Source: JBAXPV01 sp037132075 (GTDB taxonomy: Bacteria; Bacteroidota; Bacteroidia; Bacteroidales; CAIXZF01). From it: DNA of 64,000 nucleotides. The notes beneath the pieces were generated by a model. It was not told the DNA's origin, did no database searches, and saw nothing but the letters and a program-made list of their open reading frames with translations. Below, piece after piece: positions 53,877 through 62,221 of this stretch (the stretch's first letter is position 1; every line of letters starts with the position of its first letter). The stretch is taken from positions 1 to 64,000 of the forward strand of contig JBAXPV010000004.1 of the NCBI GenBank assembly GCA_037132075.1. The letters are read 5' to 3'. The translations under genes and the position numbers were made by a program.

Positions 53877-54398
53877 ATGAAAAGAACAATTGTAATCTTT
53901 AGTCTTGCTTTTTTGATTTTATTTTCAGCCAATACATTTGCTCAAAAGCCTGTGAAACTTGGTCACATTGATTTTGCTGCACTGTATCAGTTAATGCCAG
54001 GGATGGACTCAGCCCAGAAGAAATACCAGGAATATGGTCAATCTCTGAAAGCCCAGATGGATGCCATGCAAGGTGAATATGAGAGTAAAATGAGTGATTA
54101 CCAGGCAAGTTCAGCCACTTTGAGCGACCTCATTAAAAAGACTAAGGAAAAAGAAATCGTAGATCTCCAGGAGCGGATCCAGGCATTCCAGCAATCAGCC
54201 CAGGAAAGCCTTCAGAAAAAGGAACAGGAACTAACGGAGCCGATAATTAATAAAGCCCGCCTGGCAGTAAAAGAGGTAGGTAAGGAAAATGGCTTCACTT
54301 ATATCTTTAACAGCGCAGAAACTCTTGGAAACCTTATTTATTTCGATGGTGGAGAAGACGTGCTTCCCTTGGTTAAGAAAAAACTCGTCCTCAAATAG
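53877..54398 (+). CDS. OmpH/Skp-family periplasmic chaperone, copy 2
   Basis: 173 residues, paralogue of the preceding gene: signal ending T-F-A-Q (23), VKLGHIDFAALYQLMPGMDSAQKKYQEYG, coiled coil about 50-125, closing NGFTYIFNSAETLGNLIYFDGGEDVLPLVKKKL. A possible promoter in the 65-base gap (TTTG at 53837-53840, TAATTTTTG around 53861) has one extra base in the -7 element. Last gene of the cluster, before a terminator. Confidence 0.92.
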   Translation: MKRTIVIFSLAFLILFSANTFAQKPVKLGHIDFAALYQLMPGMDSAQKKYQEYGQSLKAQMDAMQGEYESKMSDYQASSATLSDLIKKTKEKEIVDLQERIQAFQQSAQESLQKKEQELTEPIINKARLAVKEVGKENGFTYIFNSAETLGNLIYFDGGEDVLPLVKKKLVLK

Positions 54399-54413
54399 AA
54401 ATATTGACAAAAT

Positions 54414-54449
54414 AAAAAAAGCGAAGTCTCACGGCTTCGCTTTTTTTTT
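54414..54449. terminator. Bidirectional intrinsic terminator
   Basis: A run of A, then GCGAAG (54421-54426) pairing with CTTCGC (54435-54440), 8-base loop, nine T. A-run/T-run symmetry makes a longer stem and two-way action; it separates the skp gene from the convergent mqnE gene. Confidence 0.88.
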
Positions 54450-54454
54450 GTTTG

Positions 54455-55558
54455 CTAGTTAATCCTGGTGTACCACCCGTCTCTTTCAACAGGATTAAAA
54501 CCAGCTTGTTCTATCATGATTGACATTTCAGAGGCTGTCATCGTAGGGTTTTTTTCTTCTGACCCAGCCAAAGAATAGATCTTTGTTGAGTCATTGATGG
54601 TTCCATCGAGATCGTCTACACCAAACGACAAGGAAAGCTGCGCGATGTTTTTTCCCATCATCGGCCAGTATGCCTTGATATGTGTGAAGTTATCCAGAAA
54701 AATCCTGCTAATAGCATAATTTTTCAAGTCTTCAATGACAGACACTTCTTCAAGACCAGAGAGCTCGTTGTTCTGGTTTTTGAATTTTAGCGGGATAAAG
54801 GCATTAAAACCATGCGTTTTGTCCTGTAATTCCCGGAGACGGTCAAGGTGGTCGATTCGATGCGTGTAATTTTCTATGTGTCCGTAAAGAATTGTGGCAT
54901 TCGTCGGTATGCCGGTCTTGTGCGCAGTTTCATGAATTTTAAGCCATTCCGTGGCAGTTGCTTTATCATCACAAACTTGCTTCCGGATCTCTTCATCAAA
55001 AATCTCAGCACCTCCACCCGGAAGTCCGTCGAGGCCACATTCTTTTAAATATGCCAGTCCTTCTTCAAGGCTCATCCCCGATTTCTTAATCATGAAATCC
55101 AGCTCAATGGCAGTATAGGCTTTCACAAAAATATCAGGCCTGATCTTTTTAATGTCACGGATCAATTCTCCATAATATCGGGCATCTTTGGTGGGATGAA
55201 CACCACCAACAATATGCACTTCTCTGATATTAGATTCTAGCGCACTGACCGTGTCCAGCATTTCCTGTGGTGTTGATTCCCAGGCATTGCCGGTCTGTCT
55301 GGCTGAATACGAACAAAACCTGCAGTGATGAATGCAAATATTAGTCGGTTCCATATGAATGTTGCGGATAAAAAAGGTGTTTAGCCCGTTCTTTTCGCGC
55401 CGGATATGATCAGCCAGCATGCCTAAAAGCCCTAATGGCGCAGATTCGAAAAGCAAAACGCCGTCTTCCCGCGAAATTCTTTGCCCAGAGAGAACTTTCA
55501 TACTTATTGCTTCCAAGGCTGGGCTTAAGTGGAATAAAGATATCGTAGATGAATTCAT
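54455..55558 (-). CDS. mqnE: Aminofutalosine synthase MqnE (radical SAM)
   Basis: 367 residues. Radical SAM cluster motif C75-x3-C79-x2-C82 within EPTNICIHHCRFCSY. The C-terminal part ASLSFGVDDLDGTI-type run (LSLSFGVDDLDGTINDSTKIYSLAG) and PVERDGWYTRIN distinguish MqnE from the related MqnC. It joins SAM's adenosyl radical to carboxyvinyl-oxybenzoate in the futalosine route to menaquinone. Other mqn genes are not in the window. A plain ATG start at 55558. Confidence 0.9.
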   Translation of the reverse strand: MNSSTISLFHLSPALEAISMKVLSGQRISREDGVLLFESAPLGLLGMLADHIRREKNGLNTFFIRNIHMEPTNICIHHCRFCSYSARQTGNAWESTPQEMLDTVSALESNIREVHIVGGVHPTKDARYYGELIRDIKKIRPDIFVKAYTAIELDFMIKKSGMSLEEGLAYLKECGLDGLPGGGAEIFDEEIRKQVCDDKATATEWLKIHETAHKTGIPTNATILYGHIENYTHRIDHLDRLRELQDKTHGFNAFIPLKFKNQNNELSGLEEVSVIEDLKNYAISRIFLDNFTHIKAYWPMMGKNIAQLSLSFGVDDLDGTINDSTKIYSLAGSEEKNPTMTASEMSIMIEQAGFNPVERDGWYTRIN

Positions 55559-55579
55559 TTTGATTTACGTATAGAAAAA

Positions 55580-56830
55580 TTAATGAGTGAGAATAAGTTT
55601 GGTGGCGTAATTCGTGCGCTCACCAGTTAAATGTAGAAAATAGATACCAGCAGGCACAGTACTCAGATCGATCTTAATACTGGCTACTTTCTCTGTAGGA
55701 AGTGCCATGTGGTATACCAACGCTCCAAGCATATCATTCAGCCTGAGCGATAGCTTTTCAGGTTCCTTTAAATCTATTTTGATGTTGAAAATGCCTTTTC
55801 CAGGGTTCGGGAATACGACGATATGCTGAATATTCTCATGTTCTTCGATGCCGATCACCGGGTCGCAGCCCATTGATGTGAGCAAACTACTCCTGGAGGC
55901 ATTAATGGCAGCCCACATTCTGTCTCTTTGACCATGAGTAAAGATATTCATACATACGTCATCGGTATAATCCATGTAATTCTGGAACATTTCACCAGTA
56001 CTGTCACAAATGGTAATTCTGGGTTGGTTCGGACAATAGTAATTGGCATCTTTTGCATTTGGTGTGTCATCAACATAGTCAGTCCCATCACAGGACCCGA
56101 AGTCATCGCCCCAGATATGATACAAATCCAGCCAGTGCCCTATCTCATGTGTAGCAGTACGGCCAGCTTTGTAATGCGGGTCAAGATTGCCAACCCTTCC
56201 GAAATTATAATAATGAATCACCACGCCATCAGTGCTGTCGTTGCCTCCCGGATATTGAGCATAACCAAGGATGTTTCCGGACATATTACAAACCCATAAG
56301 TTCAGGTATTGACGGGCATCCCAGGCATCAAGGCCACCGCTTGCGAAGAATTTCATGCTGTTGTCCATAGGGAAGATGACAGTATCTGTTTGTCTTCTCT
56401 CAATGCCGTAAGTTGCGAGGCTGTCAGGAGTACGTCTTGCCATGCAAAACTCAATTTTGCTGTCGGCGGCAAAAGGCTTGAACATGGCAGGTGTATTCAC
56501 GGTATCTGCGTTTAATCTACGGAAATCTTCATTTAGGACATTGATTTGTGACCAGATTTGTAAATCAGGGATGTTCTGCTCAGGTGTATTCCAGATTACA
56601 TGAACCACAACAGGAATTCTGATGATCCCTGCAGTGTCAACAGATTTGGTGCTCAGCATACTTTGGATTCTTTTCTTGATGGCTTCGTGACGAAAACGAA
56701 GCTCAGGATTTACCTGATATTGAGATTCATTGTAATCCACTGTTGTGCATCTGTTGCCTTGGATGGGTTCCTGGGCCTTTAATATCAGCACGGAGAAAAT
56801 GAAAATTATCAGGATCAGGTATTTTTGCAT
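55580..56830 (-). CDS. Secreted M43-family zinc metalloprotease with T9SS domain
   Basis: 416 residues. Signal peptide ends L-K-A-Q (20). Pappalysin-type zinc site H228-E229-x-x-H232-x5-H238 (HEIGHWLDLYH) with the following W-G-D and the Met-turn region QNYMDYTDDVCMNIFT. The last about 80 residues (VVFPNPGKGIFNIKIDL ... TKLILTH) are a T9SS type A sorting domain. Likely an extracellular protease. Lies 19 bases before the next (upstream) serine protease gene on the same strand. Confidence 0.9.
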   Translation of the reverse strand: MQKYLILIIFIFSVLILKAQEPIQGNRCTTVDYNESQYQVNPELRFRHEAIKKRIQSMLSTKSVDTAGIIRIPVVVHVIWNTPEQNIPDLQIWSQINVLNEDFRRLNADTVNTPAMFKPFAADSKIEFCMARRTPDSLATYGIERRQTDTVIFPMDNSMKFFASGGLDAWDARQYLNLWVCNMSGNILGYAQYPGGNDSTDGVVIHYYNFGRVGNLDPHYKAGRTATHEIGHWLDLYHIWGDDFGSCDGTDYVDDTPNAKDANYYCPNQPRITICDSTGEMFQNYMDYTDDVCMNIFTHGQRDRMWAAINASRSSLLTSMGCDPVIGIEEHENIQHIVVFPNPGKGIFNIKIDLKEPEKLSLRLNDMLGALVYHMALPTEKVASIKIDLSTVPAGIYFLHLTGERTNYATKLILTH

Positions 56831-56849
56831 AGCACGGTAAATGGGAATA

Positions 56850-58769
56850 TCAGGGCTTTTTAATGAAAAGGACTTTCCGGCTCAGGTCCAGGCCGGGGGC
56901 TTTGATTCTCAAATAGATCATTCCGTTCACCGCTTCTTTGAGGTAGAGAGAATAGAGGTGTTTCGGGTTTATTTCGTCCATATACATATTGACAGGCCTT
57001 CCTAAAACGTCAAAGGCTTCAACTGTAAAGTCTTCGATTGTGTTGTCGCCCATGTCAATAAACAACTTGTCGGTAAAAGGGTTCGGGTAAATATTCGGAA
57101 TAACCGTGATATAATAATGTTTTATCATAGTCTGCGAAGTACTGGCATTGGAGGCTTTCAGGCTGACATCGAAGACGCCTGCTTTGTTGTAGAGGATGTC
57201 AGTTGGATTTTGATCAGTAGATTGGTAAGGGTTGCCTCCTTTAAAAGTCCAGGTCCAGTGGTCCGGGTTCCCCGTACTCAGGTCAAAGAAATTGACAGTG
57301 TTTCCAACAATAATAGTGTCACGATTCGCCCGAAAATTGGCTTTTACATAAGTGATATTGGGTTTCAGCCCCATCCAAAGCAAGGGATCACTTCCGATAG
57401 GGTCGAGCCAGCATGCCAATTGTCCGGTGGAATCGCTGCCTGCAATTTTCCAGGAATAACTGAATTTCCCGTACGAGTCCTGTTGGGTAGGGTCAGGACA
57501 TGATGCCCCGCCACCGCTGAGTTGCCCCATGAGAAGATGCTGTGAATCAAAAAGGGGAGAGCCTGAGGAGCCGCCTTCTGTCACACCATAGCCATTGGTC
57601 GTTGCAGTCCATTGCACACCCCAGTGAGTATAAGGTATTGATGTCCAGGATGTTGATGTTAAAGGTGTGGTGTAAGTTGAGATTTTCTTAATATCTCCTT
57701 CCGGATGATGGATGGTCACTCCGTTGCTGCTGCTGATGTTTTCGCGTGTCCAGCCATTAAAATACGGGTTAAAACTCTCCGGGACTTTGTTTTTAAGCAA
57801 GACCAGGTAAAAATCAGAACCGGTAACACCACCCGGATATCCACTAGACGCTTTTTTTATAGCACCGGTCATGGTGTAATGCACGGGTTCGGTCAATGGG
57901 TTGGCACAGTCGGCTGATTCATAATTGAAATAAAAAATCCATTGACTCAGGTTGGCAGCCGTGGCTTGCTGGCCGCAATGGTCAGCAGTGAGCACATAAG
58001 GTTTGAAATCATTCAGGGTATTGTTGACCAGTGTGCCGGTACACCAATAAGAAGATGCCCCGATTTTGATAAAAATTCTGATAACACCTTGTTTTGGGTC
58101 CTTCCAGTCATTTCCTTCATCGCAGTTGACGTTTACCTCACAACTTGCCGAACCTCCGAAATCAAAACCGGACTTGGAAAAGCTATGCACTCCCCTGTAA
58201 ACGTAAGCCAGTTCGCCCAGTGACAATTGTGCCGATTGCATATTGCCTTTTGGCTCATGATATTCAAGGATGATTTCATCTCCGGCGATTAATTCTGTTG
58301 CAAAAAGCCGGTCTGATTGGTTGTTGTCAGAAGAATATGCCCCAAGGATCTGTGTATGAGCCGGGTTGTAGATGAATAGCTTTGCCCCGGTAGGCAATTG
58401 AAATTCCTCGAAATAGCAAGCAAGCGCCAGTGCGCCCGGGCTCCGTAGGCTGAGTCGCCAGAGCTTGCTGCCATCATTCAGTATTTCCCATTGTCCTGAA
58501 TTGTTGAGCGTATAATTCGTTTTCATGCTGACTGCACAACGATAAGGTTGACCGGCTTTGTCGTTGGCCGAATCTTCCCGGTCGAGGCCCGGTAGAAATG
58601 GGCGATCAAGGATTTTTTGCGAAAGGGCTTTGAGCTCAGTTGAATGCTGATCGATGTAAGGTTTTCCTGACAGGCTAAGTTGCGCTTTGCCCGGATTCAT
58701 GAAGAAGAAAAACAGGCTAAGGATCAGGATCCCAGGGAGAAGATTGTTATTTCCGGGTTTTTGTTTCAT
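56850..58769 (-). CDS. Secreted trypsin-like serine protease with PKD and T9SS domains
   Basis: 639 residues. Signal ends K-A-Q (30). A pre/pro region (to about 200), then a chymotrypsin-fold domain of the lysyl-endopeptidase-like kind: TADHCG with His264, SDFYLVLL with Asp319, and GGSSGSPLF with Ser403, a complete triad. A PKD domain (about 475-555, VNFFDLSTGNPDHWTWTFKGG...) precedes the T9SS type A tail (IYPNPFTDKLFIDMGDNTIEDFTVEAFDVLGR ... KVLFIKKP). Together with the M43 gene it forms a two-protease secreted operon. Confidence 0.9.
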   Translation of the reverse strand: MKQKPGNNNLLPGILILSLFFFFMNPGKAQLSLSGKPYIDQHSTELKALSQKILDRPFLPGLDREDSANDKAGQPYRCAVSMKTNYTLNNSGQWEILNDGSKLWRLSLRSPGALALACYFEEFQLPTGAKLFIYNPAHTQILGAYSSDNNQSDRLFATELIAGDEIILEYHEPKGNMQSAQLSLGELAYVYRGVHSFSKSGFDFGGSASCEVNVNCDEGNDWKDPKQGVIRIFIKIGASSYWCTGTLVNNTLNDFKPYVLTADHCGQQATAANLSQWIFYFNYESADCANPLTEPVHYTMTGAIKKASSGYPGGVTGSDFYLVLLKNKVPESFNPYFNGWTRENISSSNGVTIHHPEGDIKKISTYTTPLTSTSWTSIPYTHWGVQWTATTNGYGVTEGGSSGSPLFDSQHLLMGQLSGGGASCPDPTQQDSYGKFSYSWKIAGSDSTGQLACWLDPIGSDPLLWMGLKPNITYVKANFRANRDTIIVGNTVNFFDLSTGNPDHWTWTFKGGNPYQSTDQNPTDILYNKAGVFDVSLKASNASTSQTMIKHYYITVIPNIYPNPFTDKLFIDMGDNTIEDFTVEAFDVLGRPVNMYMDEINPKHLYSLYLKEAVNGMIYLRIKAPGLDLSRKVLFIKKP

Positions 58770-58777
58770 TGTGCCGG

Positions 58778-58785
58778 CAAAGGTA
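58778..58785 (-). promoter_or_regulatory. Bacteroidota-type -7 element for the protease operon
   Basis: TACCTTTG on the minus strand, 8 bases before the ATG at 58769, implying a very short or absent leader. No -33 TTG at normal spacing. Confidence 0.42.
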
Positions 58786-58862
58786 CAAAATAAGTACTTA
58801 TCAGCTTGAGAGCTATTCCTGACAACGCTTTTGTCGTCGCCATATTATTGGAAATAAAACTG

Positions 58863-58870
58863 TATTTTTG
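58863..58870 (+). promoter_or_regulatory. Bacteroidota-type -7 element for the MFS gene
   Basis: TATTTTTG, 33 bases before the ATG; a purine-rich AAAGGAAAGAAA stretch lies just before the start. No -33 TTG at normal spacing. Confidence 0.42.
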
Positions 58871-58903
58871 GCCCTTATAAATTAATTTAAAGGAAAGAAA
58901 CCC

Positions 58904-60286
58904 ATGACCGAAACACTTAGGAGAACTTTACGCGATTCCAAAGCAGCCCGCTGGACTGCCTTGCTTATCGTCGCTTTTACCATGTTTGCCGGCTATTACC
59001 TGGCAGATGTCATGGCCCCGCTGAAGGGCCTTCTCGAAAATGAACTTCACTGGAACAGCACCGAATATGGCTTTTTTACAAGTGCCTATGGCTGGTTTAA
59101 TGTATTCCTGTTTTTCCTGATCATTGGGGGTATTATCCTCGACAAAATGGGTGTGCGTTTCACCGGGATGATGTCAGCTGTAGTTATGGTGGTCGGTACT
59201 GCGATAAAATACTGGGCTGTTTCGACACATGCCCTGGATAACCAGGTATTACTCGGATGGAAAGCACAGGTAATGGTAGCTGCTATCGGGTATGCCATAT
59301 TTGCCGTTGGCGTTGAAGTAGCAGGAATCACGGTTTCTAAAATTATTGTCAAGTGGTTTAAAGGTCACGAAATGGCCCTTGCGATGGGGATGCAGCTTTC
59401 GATTGCCCGACTGGGTACGGCCCTTGCAATCTCTACCTCACTGCCAATTGCTTTGGCGTTTCATCATGTTGCGGCTCCGGTTCTGATCTGCCTCATTATG
59501 CTGTGTATCGGTCTGATCGCCTTCTTTATCTATACTTTCGAAGACAAAAAGCTGGACGCTTCTGTCGCTGCTGACAATGCCGGCAGGGATGTTGAGCCTG
59601 AAGAAGAGTTTAAGATGGGTGATATACTCGAAATCGTAAAGAACAGAGGCTGGTGGTATATCGCAATTCTTTGTGTTTTGTTCTATTCCGCAGTATTTCC
59701 CTTCCTGAAATATGCGACAGATTTGATGGTGAATAAATTTGGCGTGAGTCCATACTGGGCCGGTGCAATTCCTGGATTGCTGCCTTTTGGGACGATTTTG
59801 CTCACACCCGTTTTTGGTGGAATTTATGATAAAAAAGGCAAGGGTGCAACGATTATGATCATTGGCGCTGTGTTGATTATCCTGGTTCACCTCTTATTCT
59901 CTGTGGCTATTTTTAATAGTTATTTTGTTGCCATCGCCCTGATTTTGATTTTGGGTGTTGGATTCTCACTGGTGCCTTCGGCCATGTGGCCTTCTGTTCC
60001 TAAAATCATCCCTGAACGACAGTTGGGGACGGCTTATGCGCTTATTTTCTGGGTACAGAACTGGGGATTGATGGGTGTTCCGCTGCTGATTGGCTGGGTT
60101 TTGGATAAATATTGTGTTACAGGCACAGTGATGATCGATGGGCAGCTTTCGACTACCTATAATTATACAATCCCGATGCTGATCTTTACCTCATTTGGGG
60201 TTTTGGCGCTGGTTTTTGCCTTCCTTTTAAAGGCTGAGGACCGCAAGAAGGGCTACGGTCTCGAGCAGCCTAATATTAAAAAATAG
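58904..60286 (+). CDS. MFS transporter
   Basis: 460 residues with about twelve membrane helices and a central cytoplasmic loop (about 210-235, rich in D/E). The N-terminal half carries GFFTSAYGWFNVFLFFLIIGGIILDKMGVRFTGMM (motif A region D-K-M-G-V-R). The second-half equivalent is GGIYDKKGKGATIM. Family members of this type carry organic acids or sugars; the substrate is not visible. Divergent from the protease operon. Confidence 0.88.
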   Translation: MTETLRRTLRDSKAARWTALLIVAFTMFAGYYLADVMAPLKGLLENELHWNSTEYGFFTSAYGWFNVFLFFLIIGGIILDKMGVRFTGMMSAVVMVVGTAIKYWAVSTHALDNQVLLGWKAQVMVAAIGYAIFAVGVEVAGITVSKIIVKWFKGHEMALAMGMQLSIARLGTALAISTSLPIALAFHHVAAPVLICLIMLCIGLIAFFIYTFEDKKLDASVAADNAGRDVEPEEEFKMGDILEIVKNRGWWYIAILCVLFYSAVFPFLKYATDLMVNKFGVSPYWAGAIPGLLPFGTILLTPVFGGIYDKKGKGATIMIIGAVLIILVHLLFSVAIFNSYFVAIALILILGVGFSLVPSAMWPSVPKIIPERQLGTAYALIFWVQNWGLMGVPLLIGWVLDKYCVTGTVMIDGQLSTTYNYTIPMLIFTSFGVLALVFAFLLKAEDRKKGYGLEQPNIKK

Positions 60287-60297
60287 ATTCTTTTTAG

Positions 60298-60380
60298 CCT
60301 CACCGCTAAGACGCTAAGGAACAGAGTTACGAAGAGAATTAATCTGCGTAACTCTGTTTCTCTGTTTCTACGCGGTGAGG
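60298..60380. repeat. 83-bp palindromic repeat element, overlaps the end of the GNAT gene
   Basis: Ends CCTCACCGC (60298-60306) and GCGGTGAGG (60372-60380) are exact inverted copies; a second pair AACAGAGTTACG (60320-60331) and CGTAACTCTGTT (60347-60358) lies inside. The whole can fold as one long hairpin with an internal bulge. The left part shows degenerate AAGACGCTAAG words. It lies between convergent genes and its right end encodes the last codons and stop of the GNAT gene. Confidence 0.8.
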
Positions 60381-60877
60381 AATTTGAAATTCAATCTGTA
60401 AATCTCACCCGGAAGCCCATTCAGCTCACAAACCTTGTCTAAAAGGAAATTACCTTTTTCCAGGATCCGCTTTGAAACCTTGTTTGCCGGGTCTATGATG
60501 GCGATAAGAGAATGAATGCTGCGAATCGTTTTTGCATGTAGAACCATGGTCTCAGAAATCTCACTTCCATAGCCCTTTCCCCAATGTTCCGTCAGGAGGG
60601 AATACCCGATTTCGGCTTCATGCTTAGCGGTCATAACGATTTTTGCAAGGCCAATAAAAGTCCTGTCATCGTTTGTATGGACTGAGTACCATCCAATATC
60701 AGGATGTTCCATGTTACATAAAAGGTTGCCGATAAAACGGTCCATGGCCTCGAGCTCTGACAAAGCCCTTCCGGTGATCATTTCCATGACCCGGGGATCA
60801 GTAACCAGCTTCAGATATTTGCTGAAATCACTTTCGGTGAACGGACTGAATACCAAACGGGCGCTGTGCAAATCCAT
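60368..60877 (-). CDS. GNAT acetyltransferase (RimJ/RimL-like)
   Basis: 169 residues: LHSARLVFSPFTESDFSKYLKLVTDPRVMEMI start, IGLAKIVMTAKHEAEIGYSLLTEHWGKGYGSEI (acetyl-CoA loop, the G-K-G-Y-G-S run), and SKRILEKGNFLL. These are the marks of RimJ/RimL/protein or small-molecule N-acetyltransferases; the substrate is unknown. The C-terminal codons L-T-A-stop fall inside the palindromic repeat at 60298-60380. Confidence 0.87.
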   Translation of the reverse strand: MDLHSARLVFSPFTESDFSKYLKLVTDPRVMEMITGRALSELEAMDRFIGNLLCNMEHPDIGWYSVHTNDDRTFIGLAKIVMTAKHEAEIGYSLLTEHWGKGYGSEISETMVLHAKTIRSIHSLIAIIDPANKVSKRILEKGNFLLDKVCELNGLPGEIYRLNFKFLTA

Positions 60878-60910
60878 TTTTGGATATTTACAACGAATAT
60901 AGTTTTTTTA

Positions 60911-60974
60911 CTAATGTGGACTATGTGTCTATGTGGTTCATTTTTTTTACCACATAGGCACATAGAACACATAG
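60911..60974. repeat. Palindromic repeat of CTATGTG words upstream of the GNAT gene
   Basis: CTATGTGTCTATGTGGT (60921-60937) pairs with ACCACATAGGCACATAG (60949-60965) with one wobble position; 11-base T-rich loop; a further AACACATAG follows to 60974. No T run follows on the minus strand, so it is not a clear terminator. It lies between two minus-strand genes. Confidence 0.72.
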
Positions 60975-60993
60975 AAAAATGCAAATAATATTT

Positions 60994-62217
60994 TTATCTG
61001 ATTAATATTTTAGTGGAATGTTGTTCTCCGTTGTATTGCAGGTTTACCAGGTATATACCGGGTTTTAGCCAGTTGAGGTAATAATGTAAATCCTGGTAGG
61101 TGGTTTTATCCTCATATAGTGTCATCACTTTTCGTCCCATCATATCGTACAAATAGGATCTGACGTCTGTTCTGGAGGGGAAGTTCAGTTGAATCCTGAG
61201 GAATTGATTCTCAGGGTTGAAGCTGAGCATGGGATCAGGTTTGTCAGGAATGGTCGGGACGGCATCCGGGAGATTCACCTGTACATGTATCAGTTTCCTG
61301 CACAGGGTCAGCAATGGAGCACCCGCATTTTTGATGTCACAGGAATAATATCCGCTCTGATTGAGTTGAATGTTATTCAAGGTCAGCGTACTTGCGGTAT
61401 CCCATAAGGTTATATACATAAAACCTTTTTTCCACATATACTGATTCCCGGCACCGCCTGTCCATGCACTCAGCTTGATGCTGTCACCGACAGTAACAAC
61501 AGTATCATAGGGGATGCCGATGCTATCCTGAGGAGCATAAGTAATGAGTAAACTTCCGGCAGGTGGAGCCGTAGTGTATGGAAGTATATCCGTAAAATTA
61601 AGTTTGTTGTTGTCGCATAGTATTAAAGCGTGGAAATTTGAGTAATAGGGAAGACTTGAAAACTCATTAGAATCAATCACATAGGTTCCGAAAAATGGTG
61701 GCTTTTTAAATAATGTATCAGGAAAAGCTCCGGTAAAATCATTGTTGGATATGCGGAAATTAATGAGTGAATATAATGTTGCTATTGATTCAGGAATCGG
61801 TGAAATGAAGTGATTTCCAGACAATAAAAGTCCATTCAGTTTTGTCATTTCATTGATTGTAGAGGGAATCACTCCAGTGAGATGATTGTTAGATAGGTTT
61901 AATTCTCTTACAGAATCGACATTTGTAAACCCATCACTTAAATAACCATTAAGGTTATTACTTTCTAAAGTAATTATATGCACATATGATCCCAATATCG
62001 TTATTCCCCACCATGTATTTACAGGACCACTTAGCCAGTTGTCATTATGATACCAGTTAGTACCGTTGGTTGTATTATAAAGCGCAACGAGGGCTATTGA
62101 ATCATCGGTGTTAACCTGGGAAAACGACATGTTAGACCAAAAGCTAAATAATATTAGCATCATTGTTTTAAGTGATATTCTCAATCTTAAAACATTGCGA
62201 TTAATCAGGCTTGTCAT
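60994..62217 (-). CDS. Secreted leucine-rich-repeat protein with T9SS domain
   Basis: 407 residues. Signal ends F-S-Q (34). LRR cap and repeats (ALVALYNTTNGTNWYHNDNWLSGPVNTWWGI; LNLSNNHLTGVIPSTI, LLLSGNHFISPIPESI, FRISNNDFTGAFPDTL) covering about 40-190, plant-type LRR spacing; an Ig-like region (about 240-320); and a T9SS type A tail (SFNPENQFLRIQLNFPSRTDVRSYLYDMMGRK ... TKILIR). Surface adhesin or binding protein. Its ATG is 4 bases after the stop of the next gene upstream, so the two form an operon. Confidence 0.87.
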   Translation of the reverse strand: MTSLINRNVLRLRISLKTMMLILFSFWSNMSFSQVNTDDSIALVALYNTTNGTNWYHNDNWLSGPVNTWWGITILGSYVHIITLESNNLNGYLSDGFTNVDSVRELNLSNNHLTGVIPSTINEMTKLNGLLLSGNHFISPIPESIATLYSLINFRISNNDFTGAFPDTLFKKPPFFGTYVIDSNEFSSLPYYSNFHALILCDNNKLNFTDILPYTTAPPAGSLLITYAPQDSIGIPYDTVVTVGDSIKLSAWTGGAGNQYMWKKGFMYITLWDTASTLTLNNIQLNQSGYYSCDIKNAGAPLLTLCRKLIHVQVNLPDAVPTIPDKPDPMLSFNPENQFLRIQLNFPSRTDVRSYLYDMMGRKVMTLYEDKTTYQDLHYYLNWLKPGIYLVNLQYNGEQHSTKILIR

Positions 62218-62221
62218 AGTA

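Noticed and set aside
59438..59890. 150-residue minus-strand frame inside the MFS gene
   Set aside because: Antisense of membrane helices; composition is rich in N, Q and H, as expected from the reverse of hydrophobic codons.
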